A stretch of DNA of 64,000 bases, taken from the NCBI RefSeq assembly GCF_017591425.1, contig NW_024467083.1, positions 13,631,001 through 13,695,000 on the forward strand, written 5' to 3'. A program made the translations under genes and the position numbers. Source of the stretch: Ochotona curzoniae (taxonomy: Eukaryota > Chordata > Mammalia > Lagomorpha > Ochotonidae). The notes below the pieces were generated by a model, which was not told where the DNA came from, did not search any database, and saw nothing but the letters and a program-made list of their open reading frames with translations. Shown here in pieces: positions 34,641 to 51,686 of this stretch; within the stretch, counting starts at the first letter, position 1, and every line of letters begins with the position of its first letter.

Positions 34641-35179
34641 GAAAGAAAACTTTTATAGAATAGTAAGAAAAAAAAGGAAAATCCACAATTGCAATATTAT
34701 TACCTTAATAATTATTAGACTTGGATGAAAGTTGCAATTACTTTGATCAAACAAGCACAAAGAGAGCACACTCTTTTTCCAATCTGGTGCATAAACAGCC
34801 AGAAGGTCTTTAAATAGATTGAAATAATAACAGCTAATTGGAGTAAAATCACGTAGTAAATCTTACTAAATTTTTTTTCAGCTTTCTTCCAGCATAGTTG
34901 GCAATTCAGTTATTTCTAACAATTTTTATGTGGTAAGAGATGTTTTAGCAAGGGTCAACATTGCTGTATAGTGCATTGACATCCTTCATTTGTGGCAATT
35001 CAATCGTGGTTACTCTACTTCTGATCAACCTTCCTGCTAATGTGCCTGGGACGGCATTTTCCAGTTACTCTCAAAGCTGAGCATATTTTAACATTTACTT
35101 TTTCTGTATGAATTTCTTCTTCTGATGCGTCTTTGTTCCTTTTCACATATATTTTTTTATTTTAAAACTATGTTTTATT

Positions 35180-35965
35180 TTGTTTTTATTCATTTGAAAG
35201 GAAGAGAGAGCACAAGAGCAAGAGAGAGTCCCAATAGCTGGAGCTGTTCCAGGGGCATCCAGGAGACTGAAATTCAGCCCGAACTAACTGTGTGGGTGGT
35301 AAGGACCCATGTACTTGAGGATGACCTGCTACCACAGAGGACGTGAATTAGCAGGAAGTTGAAATAGACAAGAGCCAGAACTTGGACCTAGACATTTTAA
35401 TATGGACCACCAGGGGGCGTTCTATGTGGGAGCTAAGTAAACCCAGCAAAGTGCCCCAGCTTTTTCTGCTTATTAATTCTTCATGTTCTTTTTAAGTTCT
35501 TATTTTTTTGTCATATATTACAAGCATATTATCTTAGTCTAACACTTGTATTTTGAAATTGCTTTCTTAATTCATAAAAATATAATTAACCATCAATTTT
35601 GGTAAGAACTAGTATGGTACCAAATATGTGCCTGAACTGATTTTTTTTTTCAAATACTTACCATAAAAAAATTTGTTACTTCAAAAAGTTTTTATTGATT
35701 GATTTTTGCTCATTTGAAAGAGAAGAATAGACAAAGACAGAAATAGAGATTCTTGGCCTGCTCATTCAGTTCACACACACCTACAAGCACTGGGGCTGTG
35801 CCAGGTTAAAACCATAAACCAGAACCTCATCTAGGTTTCTTATGTGGTGCCAGCGACCATCAACTTCCACCTCCAAGGCTGCACATTAACTGGAAGTTGG
35901 AGTTGGATTGGAGCAGATACTCCTGAGATGTGCCCATTTCAAGTAATGGCGTAAGATCTGTGCTG
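35180..35965 (-). repeat. Two old C-SINEs
   Basis: Antisense copies lie at about 35180-35460 (GAAAGGAAGAGAGAGCAC...) and 35690-35965 (TTTGAAAGAGAAGAATAGAC...), with unique AT-rich sequence between. Confidence 0.55.
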
Positions 35966-35969
35966 TATT

Positions 35970-37835
35970 CAACTGACATCAACAAGGGTATATTTCATAT
36001 TGATGTCTTGGCAATACATGACTAAAGCCTTCACTTTGACACGTATTTAGACCATCTAAAAGACTTAGGTACAGTAAAATATCTAATATCTGGTCCATTT
36101 TGCTATTGAAGCAAATCACATAAACATTCAGCAGGTCAGAGGTGTGTGACTCACCTACAGGAGGCAAATCCACATATTTGTAAAATATTTCTGTGTGTAA
36201 ATACGATGTCGAAATAAATTGTTATATCAAAATAAGACACAATTTTGAGTGATCGCTTAAATAATAAAAAACATAACATGTATTACCTCCACAATCTTTT
36301 AAATATGTTCATATTAGCTAAGTATAAGTTCATGGATTAAAAAAAGCTTTTGAATAAGGTATATTTTTATTATGTATTTGTACAGTACATCCATCTCCTC
36401 ACCTTATAAAATATGCATAATCATAATTCTATTCAGGATGTGATCAAAGTGTGAAAATGGCATACAAAAACACTCAACACATATTATTATCGACTTTTAA
36501 AAAATATTAGCCATATTACTGTTACCCTCATTTTTGAAGGACTCTGATAAAGTCTACATATTTAAAAGTTTTCTCTACGATTTGTCACAGCAAATGGCAA
36601 AGGCTGGAATTAAAATGGTAAGTTTGTTTAAGTCATTTAATTGACTTACTAATATTCTAATCTCTGTTTTAAAAGATTTTTTTAGCAATTTTTTCTCACA
36701 TTCTGATATAGAGGCTTGAGAAAAAATAAATATTGGTTGAGAGTAGGAGAGAGGATATTGAGAAAAAGAAAGCAAACCTGAATAGGCACAGTGTCATTGG
36801 AAGACGTGAGAGGACAGCCAAATTGAGCAAGCAGCAGAGACAGCAGTTTACTAACGAAATGAAAGTGCTAGTTCCAAACCTGGCGTCGTTGTGAAGCTCA
36901 GCTTGAACTGAGCATATTCTATTTGGAGAACTGGAGCGGTGCTGAAGGAGTGCATAGGTCAAAGAGGAGGTTATAGAAAACGTATAAATTCCTGGATCCC
37001 TCATTATTTTTCCACCTATGAAGAAAGCAAACTCAGAACAATGAGACATTTGCTATTTAATGACTGAAAAACATGAAACTGAGTTGAGAAGACTGCTGAT
37101 TTATAGAAGTGGGTGAGGTAAGGTAATTTTTGATGATGTGTCATGTAAGCCTGCCATCCTCCTTTTTTTGTCTTGAGATAAGTGGCTTCTGTCATATGAT
37201 TTGACACTGCTTAGAGGTTTACGATCTATTTTAGGTTTGTTGACAACTCGTGTATCAGCCGAGCAGCAGAAAATGTACTGCCAACATTGGAAACCTGTGT
37301 GAGCTCAAATGGTTCTCCGATTTTGGTGATTTGTTAAACAAGTTTGATTATCTTTGCATTTTTCCCTGTAACCTTCACGTATGACTTATCTTGAGAACAT
37401 GTCCGTTTTCTTTCTGAGTTTTATTTTTGTTTGTCAGAGGCTGGCAGCATGACTCTTTAAGAAAAAAGTGTTCATAATACAATGTAAAATTGAGAATTGG
37501 AATTTTTTTCCACTAAGAGAAACCATTAACTTGATTAAATTTATAGTGAATATTTGAAACTAGAAAAATAGAAAAAAACTGTCAGCACACTTGGAGATAG
37601 ATATGATAAAATAGTATGTACACATGTGAGCTGAAAAATATAACAATTTGGCAGCATTATTATTTATTTGCTCTAAAAATTTATATGGAAGGTACATAGA
37701 CTAAATAGTTATCAATTATGAATGGCTTGTCTTTTCTTAATCCATGTTAATTTATTTGTAGGTTTAAAAAAATACTATGTGCAATAGGTCTGAGGCTGGC
37801 TGTAGAAGGAGCAAAGGATTTTTGTAAAAACAAGA
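35970..37835. other. Gene-free, mostly unassigned
   Basis: AT-rich sequence. The part around 36700-37060 is purine-rich with open minus-strand frames that match nothing I recognise. No gene is called. Confidence 0.4.
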
Positions 37836-37836
37836 A

Positions 37837-37838
<2 letters not shown>

Positions 37839-37878
<40 letters not shown>
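37839..37878. repeat. (TG)20 microsatellite
   Basis: Forty bases of uninterrupted alternating GT, likely polymorphic in length. Confidence 0.97.
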
Positions 37879-37879
<1 letters not shown>

Positions 37880-37880
<1 letters not shown>

Positions 37881-38855
37881 AGAAAGGAAGCTATAATAAG
37901 ACCTGCAAGTTTTGCAGAGATTATTACTTCTTACTTAATACTTCAATAGTATTCTTTTACTTTTGGTAAATCTGGCTTTGGATTGATTGTAGAAAAGTTT
38001 GTACTATTGCTAAATATTTATTACTCAATGTGTTGATAAATACTGAATTTATACTACAGTTTTTGTCTTACCGTGTCATTCATATTGTGAACATTAAATA
38101 ACAGAGCCCTTCAATAGTATGTGGAATGGAGAGAAATTTTTTGAGAACACCATACCTAGTACTTTTGATTTAACATAATTTTGTTTTTGACAATGTAAAT
38201 AATTTATTTACACTTCAAATATAAATATCCCCTTAAGAATATTGCTTTTTGTAGGATATTCCAAAATGTTCTGTTTTATGATTTTATGGAATTTCTAAGA
38301 TTTTTCATTTGATACATTTAGTAAATATAACTCTTTAAAGGAAAATTTCTTCTTTATAGACTACTGCAGGGAATAAACACATCATTGATATTACTATTAA
38401 TAGCTTTAATAGTTCCTTTGTGGAGAACTGTTTAAAGATAACTATTTCAAGAAATGAATGTAATAATTTTGATTATTTACTTTCTGTTTTGTTTTTGATG
38501 GCAAAGACATCAAACCTTTATTATCTGGTTTTATATGATAAAGAATACATAAATGTATTTTTGTTGTTTTAATACCTTTGCTATGGGATTGTGGCTCTTT
38601 ATAACACTTTTTTTGGTGGAAATCAAGACTGAATTAGAAAATATGCAATGATGCCTGACAGTAGACACATGGTATTTGTTTGCATATTTCTACATATCTT
38701 GTAATGTTAATATAAAGTGAATCCAAAAATAATTAGATCTGCTAATTACTCCTTATTTTGAAAATATCTAAATGCACTTGTGAGAAACACTGATTTTTTT
38801 TAATAGTTCAGAGTTTATTGATCATATGCATTCAAAACTACTAGAAATTCTAATT
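37880..38855. other. Gene-free AT-rich stretch
   Basis: No gene, SINE or L1 is recognised. Confidence 0.45.
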
Positions 38856-38856
38856 A

Positions 38857-38998
38857 GGGAAAGAAGGAAAAAAGGAGGGAGGTAGGGAGGAATTAATTAA
38901 AAAGGAGAGGGGATGAAGGAGAGAAGAAAGGAAGAAAAGAAAGAGGACAGCTAGAAAGTGAAAGGGAGAGAAAAGGGAATACAGGCAGGGAGGGAAGC
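38857..38998. repeat. Purine-rich (GA/GGAA) tract
   Basis: About 140 bases almost free of pyrimidines on the plus strand, in GGGAGG, GAAAGG and AGAGAAAAGG runs. It is low-complexity and gives an artefactual minus-strand frame. Nothing is recognised from 39000 to 39730. Confidence 0.85.
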
Positions 38999-39732
38999 TA
39001 AAACAAAAGTTAAAAGGGGTGATGACAAAAAGAAAACAGACAAGATACAGAAAAATTACACATGGGAAGTACTGCTGGTCCTTACCACTACCTGTCTTTC
39101 TCAGTAATATGAGCACAATTATGAGAAATAGAATGTATTATTAGAAAGTTGGAAGAAGGGAAAGACAGAATTATCAAGAGCTGGCTGTTTAGCAAATGTG
39201 ATAAGAGCACATGGATTAATACCCGTGTGAAAAGAACAGTAAAATTAATAATGGAGCCATGATAATAAAGTTACAACAACCAAATTATTGAACTTTACTA
39301 TATTGACATATTGAGGTAACACCTTTATTTGCATTAATCTGTTTGGTCATGATTATAACTTTTTGTAAGTTACCTGCAAGTGTATTTGTAAAATTTCTCA
39401 GAGAAAATGGAATTGAAAGATAAGATTTCTTTGCTGCAAAATAATTCTGAACTCCAGGAATATATTTTTTTCTAATATGAATGTTCCAAGAATTTTTTGT
39501 GAACTTCTCATGCTACTTTTTCTAGTTCATAGACACATTCAAAACAATTACTTTCCAGCCTCATATACATGACAAATGGAGATAGTGAGTATGTATATTA
39601 CAGTTTTTCTGACTCCTAAGATCATTTTCTTAACCATAGCATTTTAGCCCTTGGTACTTTGAGTTAAACAATATTCAAACAATACATTCAAACAATACCT
39701 TTCTTTTTAACCTTACCCCTTTCCCCCCATTT

Positions 39733-40370
39733 AAAAAATTATTTATTATTTGAAAGGCAGATTTTTAAAAAAAAAAAAAAAGATTTATTTATTTTTATTT
39801 GAAAGGCAGATATACAGAGAGGAAGAGAGACAGGAAGATCTTCTGTCCAATGGTTCACTCTCCAAGTGAGTGCAACGGCCAGAGCTAAGCCAATCCGAAG
39901 CCAGGAGCCAGGAGCCAGGAGCTCTTCCAGGTCTCCCACACAGGTGCAGGGTCCTAAGGTCTTAGGCTGTCCTTGACTGCTTTCCAGGCCACAGGCAGGG
40001 AGCTGGATGGAAAGCAGGGCCTGCTGGGATTAGAACCGGTGACGATATGGGATCCTGGCACGTCTAAGTCGAGGAACCCAACCACTATGCTATCCTGCCA
40101 AGCCTGAAAGGTAGATTTTTAGAGAGCAGAGACAGAGAAATCTTCCATCAGCTGATTCACTCTCCAAATGGCCTCAACAGCCAGAGCTGAGCTGATATGA
40201 AGCCATGAGATTCTTGTGGATCTCCCATGTAGGTGTAGGGGCCCAGTGGTTCGAACCATCTCTGCTGCTTGCCCAGACCATAAACAAAGAACTGGATTGA
40301 AAGTTGAGCAGCCAGGACAGAAACTGATGCTCATGTGGGATACCAGCTCTCACACCATTGTGGCTGTCTC
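39733..40370 (-). repeat. Old C-SINE split by a younger one
   Basis: The old antisense copy lies at 39733-39766 and resumes at 40121-40370 (GAGAGCAGAGACAGAG...). The interruption is the SINE in the next entry. Confidence 0.8.
39767..40104 (-). repeat. Nested C-SINE with 16-bp duplication
   Basis: A full antisense SINE (A15 junction, AGATCTTCTGTCCAATGG, ending CTGCCAAGCC) is flanked by TGAAAGGCAGATTTTT at 39751-39766. The second copy, at 40105-40120, has one mismatch. Confidence 0.9.
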
Positions 40371-40379
40371 ATCCTATTT

Positions 40380-41425
40380 CAGCTCTTCCCAAGATTATCC
40401 TATATTGGTCAATGTCTCTGATTTAATGCTCACTTACATCAAGCACTTCCCTTCACTTCTTAAAAATTTTTCCTTCACTCTTTGACTCAACAATCTTTCT
40501 CAAGAAGTGAGATTCTTTCTTTACTCATTTATCCGTTTGTTTCTATTCTCTCCATCTCATAATTATATAAACCCATGAATTTTTTCCAAAGTCGATACTT
40601 TGTATTCATCTTCTGCATTGCAGGCAGTCCAACAATTCAACTCCCTAGGCCTCATACCTACCAGGGTGCATTGGCTTGTAATACTGCAGATTGCATCTGT
40701 TTTGTCCAACGCCTGTGCTTAATCAGTTGTTATAGCTTTTGTACCCCTCTCAGGTTGTCATTGCTTTGTTGAAAACTCCAAAGTCTCTTTACTTCTTCTC
40801 TCATACATGTTGTTTTGTTAATTATTATTTTATGCTATTTCATTTGGTTTTAGAAGTGATATCTCAAAGTCAGTAGGTGGTCCATATCAGTTCCTAAACC
40901 AAACATCCATTAAATTGCACCACTGGTGATAAAGACATTCTTTCACACACACAACTTCAAATTATAGTCTGCTCCGACTCTTTCTTCTCTTTATTTACTT
41001 ATGTCTGATGAATGAGCTTTTCCTAGGGAGACAGTGAAGGCCAAATCGATTGTGTTTCTTCTGTCTGTATGATGAATTGTTGGGGAATAACAACAAAAGT
41101 GAATTTCTCATACTTGTGCTATTTAGCCTTAGGTAGCCAGTATTTCTGCTACTACTAGGTGGTTGGTCAACTCAGAAAGCGGGACAACTATCCCAATGTA
41201 CAACTAGCCCTTATTCACCTTGTGTTTTATCCAAGTTTGGCTTAAATTATAATGGTGTCAGGTTCAAGAGAGTAACTCCTTTTCCCAAGACTTTCCAACT
41301 TCTGTTTCTGTCCTACTTATAGACATCTTACTCGTTATAACTTATATTTATGCAATGTATAATTGGTTCATGAAGGGCCAAAGTAGGGCATTAAGATTTA
41401 TAGAACAAAGTAAATTAAAAGATTG
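40380..41425. other. Gene-free stretch
   Basis: AT-rich and pyrimidine-rich text. No gene or repeat is confidently recognised. Confidence 0.4.
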
Positions 41426-41429
41426 ATAC

Positions 41430-41728
41430 AATGGGGCCAGTATTGTGCAACACTACATTAAGCTACCATTTGCCACACCACATCCCATGTATTATTTAGT
41501 TCTGGCTGTTATGTTTCCAATTCACTTCCCTGTAAATGCATCTAGAAAAGCAATAAATCATGGTCCCGTTGCTTGTGTCTTTGCATGGGGAACCAGAATA
41601 GAAGTCTTGGCTCTGGCTCATCCTGGAACATGTCTGGTCATTGCAATATTTTCGTGACTGAATCAGCAGATGAAAGATCTGCCTTTCGTTCTCTCTTATT
41701 GTGATGCCTTTCAAAATAAATAAAAAGT
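41430..41728 (+). repeat. C-type SINE, old
   Basis: Sense: GGGGCCAGTATTGTGCAAC head and CCTTTCAAAATAAATAAAAAG tail. The younger SINE was inserted just downstream of its tail. Confidence 0.7.
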
Positions 41729-41749
41729 TATATTAAAAAAAGAATAGTA

Positions 41750-42091
41750 GGGCCCGGCACGGTGGCACAAGTGGTTAAGGTCCCCGCCTTGCACGCCTGG
41801 GATCCCATATAGGCGCCAGTTCTAATCCCGGCAGCCCCGCTTCCCATCCAGCTCCCTGCTTGTGCCTGGGAATGCAGTCGAGGACGGCCCAAAGTTTTGG
41901 GACCCTGCACCCGCGTGGGAGACCCGGAAGAGGCTCCTGGCTTTGGATTGGCATAGTATCGGCAGTTGCGCTCACTTGGGGAGTGAATCATTGGATGGAA
42001 GATCTTCCTCTCTGTCTCTCCTCTCTGTACATCCACCTTTCCAATAAAAAAATAATAAATAAATCTAAAAAAATAAAAATAAAAATAAAAA
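41750..42091 (+). repeat. Young full-length C-type SINE
   Basis: GGGCCCGGCACGGTGGCACA head with intact tRNA-like A and B box region, a full core and an AATAAATCTAAAAAAATAAA tail. AGAATAGTA is repeated at 41741-41749 and 42092-42100. It is the best-preserved copy in the window, CpG-rich and a useful reference for the family. Confidence 0.95.
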
Positions 42092-42100
42092 AGAATAGTA

Positions 42101-42900
42101 GAGGAATAATTTAAGACAATTGCATTCCTGAAACAATTTCCCCAAAGCTGGTGCTTCCACAGTATTCCTGACTATGATAAATAACTTGAAAACCAAATTA
42201 TTGTCTCTTTAATATTTCTTTATCCCCATTTTCCAGTGTTAATTTAGACATAAACTACTGACCTCCTGTATCTATCAAATACATCCCATCTAAGCCCTGG
42301 TTTAAATCACTTACTTGTTTTCCTGGACCATGATAAAGCTCATCTACCACATCTCCCATCCACTTTTATTCTGCACTCTGAATTCATCTTTCTTAACTAC
42401 ACTGCTATTTCCTAAGATTTTAGTTACATCAAAAAAGGAACAGGGATATGAATGTTTATTTATTTTGTTCGTAGGTGCAAGCAGTATGTGACAATGGGGA
42501 GAAAACAACCACCATCACCACAAACTCTATTGCAACAGCCCCAATATTAAACACATGATTTGACTTAGGGGAATAACGATTTCTCTCTGTTTTAGATACA
42601 TTTCAATTCCAAGTACTTTCCTCAATAATAATGTATACATTTTAATAACTAAAATTTTGGGTTAGCATGGCAAACAGATTTGAACAGATTATTCTATTTC
42701 TTTTGGATTATTGTGCTAAATCAATAGTTAAAGCAAAATTTAGAGCATGAATTCCATTGACTTTTATTGTTACTTTATTTCTATTAGTGAAGAATATGAG
42801 ACTATCTAATCCTAATTAAATAATACATAAATAATTACATTTCAGATATGTTTAGTAGCAGATGTTTGAAAATGTCAGTATTCCCTGAATAAGAAAAAAA
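42101..42900 (+). other. AMY2 upstream region
   Basis: AT-rich unique sequence. No retroviral insert or actin-like pseudogene of the kind found upstream of human amylase copies was seen. Confidence 0.45.
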
Positions 42901-42930
42901 AAGGTGGTTCCATGAGGTCACTTAGCTTAT

Positions 42931-42964
42931 TTTCCTGGGAAATTTTATGAACATTTCTCAGCTG
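42931..42964 (+). promoter_or_regulatory. AMY2: PTF1-like bipartite element of AMY2
   Basis: A TC-box-like TGGGAAA (42936-42942) and an E-box CAGCTG (42959-42964) are centred about 22 bp apart, two helical turns. They lie roughly 145-170 bp upstream of the inferred start. PTF1 (PTF1A with an E protein and RBPJ/RBPJL) binds such paired boxes in acinar promoters, including rodent amylase. Factor assignment is inference. Confidence 0.6.
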
Positions 42965-43075
42965 TTCCATGAGCATTATTTCTGATATTCTTTTTTAAGA
43001 TAATGAATAAATAACTTGTGCTTCAAGTATTTATTCATGTTAACATTTACTTTGTAATGTGTACTTTTACAGGAA

Positions 43076-43083
43076 TATAAATA
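43076..43083 (+). promoter_or_regulatory. AMY2: AMY2 TATA box
   Basis: TATAAATA lies 36 nt before the initiator ATG. Transcription would start near 43101-43108, leaving a leader of only about 11-18 nt, as in mouse and rat pancreatic amylase genes. Confidence 0.8.
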
Positions 43084-43118
43084 GTTCCTAGAATCAATAC
43101 AGATCACTTGAAAGCAAA

Positions 43119-49927
<6,809 letters not shown>

Positions 49928-49933
49928 AGTTCA

Positions 49934-49939
49934 AATAAA
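49934..49939 (+). terminator. AMY2: AMY2 poly(A) signal
   Basis: AATAAA begins 7 nt after the stop codon, giving a very short 3' UTR, as is usual for mammalian amylase mRNAs. Confidence 0.85.
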
Positions 49940-49989
49940 ATCAATTTAGCAAAACAATGGCTACATTTGTCTCTTTTCCTTATTACTTT

Positions 49990-50290
49990 TTAGTAGCCAG
50001 GGACACACAGAGTGCAGTTGTTTAATCTTCCACTGGTGATGCCAACATCCCACATAGAAATACCAGTGTGAGTCCCAAATGTTCCACTTCTTCCCTGGTT
50101 TTCTGCTAATGTAGCTAGAAAGAAAGTGGAAAGTGGTCCAAGTGCCTGGGTCCCTGTCACCCATGTAGGAGACACTGCTGGTTTTGAATTGATTCAGATT
50201 TGGCTGTTGCAAACATCTGGACAGTGACAGCACTTGGACTATTTCTCTTCCTCCTTCTCATTCTTTATCTTTACTCTTTCTTTGTTTCTA
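49990..50290 (+). repeat. C-type SINE, old
   Basis: Sense copy just beyond the AMY2 poly(A) signal, with CCAAGTGCCTGGGTCCCTG and a CTTCTCATTC pyrimidine tail. Confidence 0.65.
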
Positions 50291-50294
50291 TCAC

Positions 50295-51635
50295 CCTGCA
50301 CAGAAAACATCAAGATTTAATATCTCCAAGTAGCTAATTTGAACATTTCAGTAATAAAAAAATGCAACTAACATAATTTAGAACATACTTTAGAAGACTC
50401 ACTATAATTATTGTGTCAAAATAATATCTAAGAATATAGAATGGAATCCTGACGAATATGTTCTTTGTCATCAATCCATTGGTTCTAGTTATGTGTTTGT
50501 TTATGTATTTGTACTTTTTGTCTATCTGATTCTATCAGAAAGTGATTTCATTGGTTAGTTAGGGAGAGTTGGTGTAATGATGATTGTCATGCAAATATAG
50601 TTTGTATGGTTGCTGCAAAATGAAAACACTTTGGTAGAACTGAAAAATAGAAGAAACGTAAATTATTTAGTATAAAATGCTCAATTATTCAAATTGAAAT
50701 GAATCATACTTTTATTCTTCTTTCTGTTTTCTTCTTAATAGCTTTGAGTTGCTTTTGTTTGAATATTTATTCCTTCCTCTATATCCCTTATATTGATGTT
50801 TACTTAGGACCTTGATGAAACCAGGTGTTCTGAATTTCCTTCTCAATCCATTATTTATCCATTTTTTATCTTGTATTTAAATATGGAATTTCTTACATTG
50901 TCACATAGTATTTTTCATAGCTTCCAGTTAAGTCTAATATAATTAAATGAGAAAATAGGAGCTATACTTTAAAACTCTCCTTTTTTTTATTTTAAATTTA
51001 CCTCTCCTTACTTTGAAGCAGATGCAATATGTATTGGTTGTCATTTCACTAACACCACATTTGGGATGCAATTTTTATTATGTGCACAAGTTTATTGAAT
51101 CAGAACACACCTGAAGAGGAATGAAGCAAGTTTACCATTTACAGATAAGTAGAACAGAACAACAGAAAACAGCAATCATGATGTGTCAGCTTCCAAAGTC
51201 TCTGGAAACATGTTTAGGATAAATAAAGTCTCAGTGGTAGTTTCCTGGGTTCTTTGCCTCTGAGGGATCTCAATAGAAGCCTCTTCCAGATTTGATAACC
51301 CAAGAGTCATGTGATTCTCTGAACTACAGTGTTGAAAAAAAGCCTGCTGTTGGAGATCAGGAACAGAATCCAGAGTGTTTCTGCTAATTCCTCCCTAGAT
51401 TAGCATACTGCACTCCTAGTTTATTCTACATTCAACCTTAAAAACTACAAGGAAAAAAAGAGAGGGTAGAAATGGGTCAATCCAAGTCAACCCAGATTGT
51501 TTTTTTTGTGTGCTCCCTGTAATGTTCTTTCCTCTATTTTGGGATGAAAGTACAACTTTCATCACTAAAGGTTTGATTTTTTTCTATCCTGATTTCTTAG
51601 ATTATCTTTTTTTAAAAATCTTTTTGTTTGTTTTT
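50295..51635. other. Gene-free stretch downstream of AMY2
   Basis: No gene. The piece 51040-51470 is less AT-rich and might be an old LTR or retroposon, but it was not identified. Confidence 0.35.
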
Positions 51636-51639
51636 TAAT

Positions 51640-51655
51640 TTTTTATTTTTGCATA

Positions 51656-51686
<31 letters not shown>

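Noticed and set aside
36696..37049. 117-codon minus-strand hydrophobic frame
   Set aside because: Complement of a purine-rich stretch, which yields Phe/Ser/Leu-rich text by composition.
41750..41830. tRNA gene-like sequence
   Set aside because: The A/B-box-like head belongs to a tRNA-derived SINE followed by SINE core and tail; no mature tRNA fold is intact.
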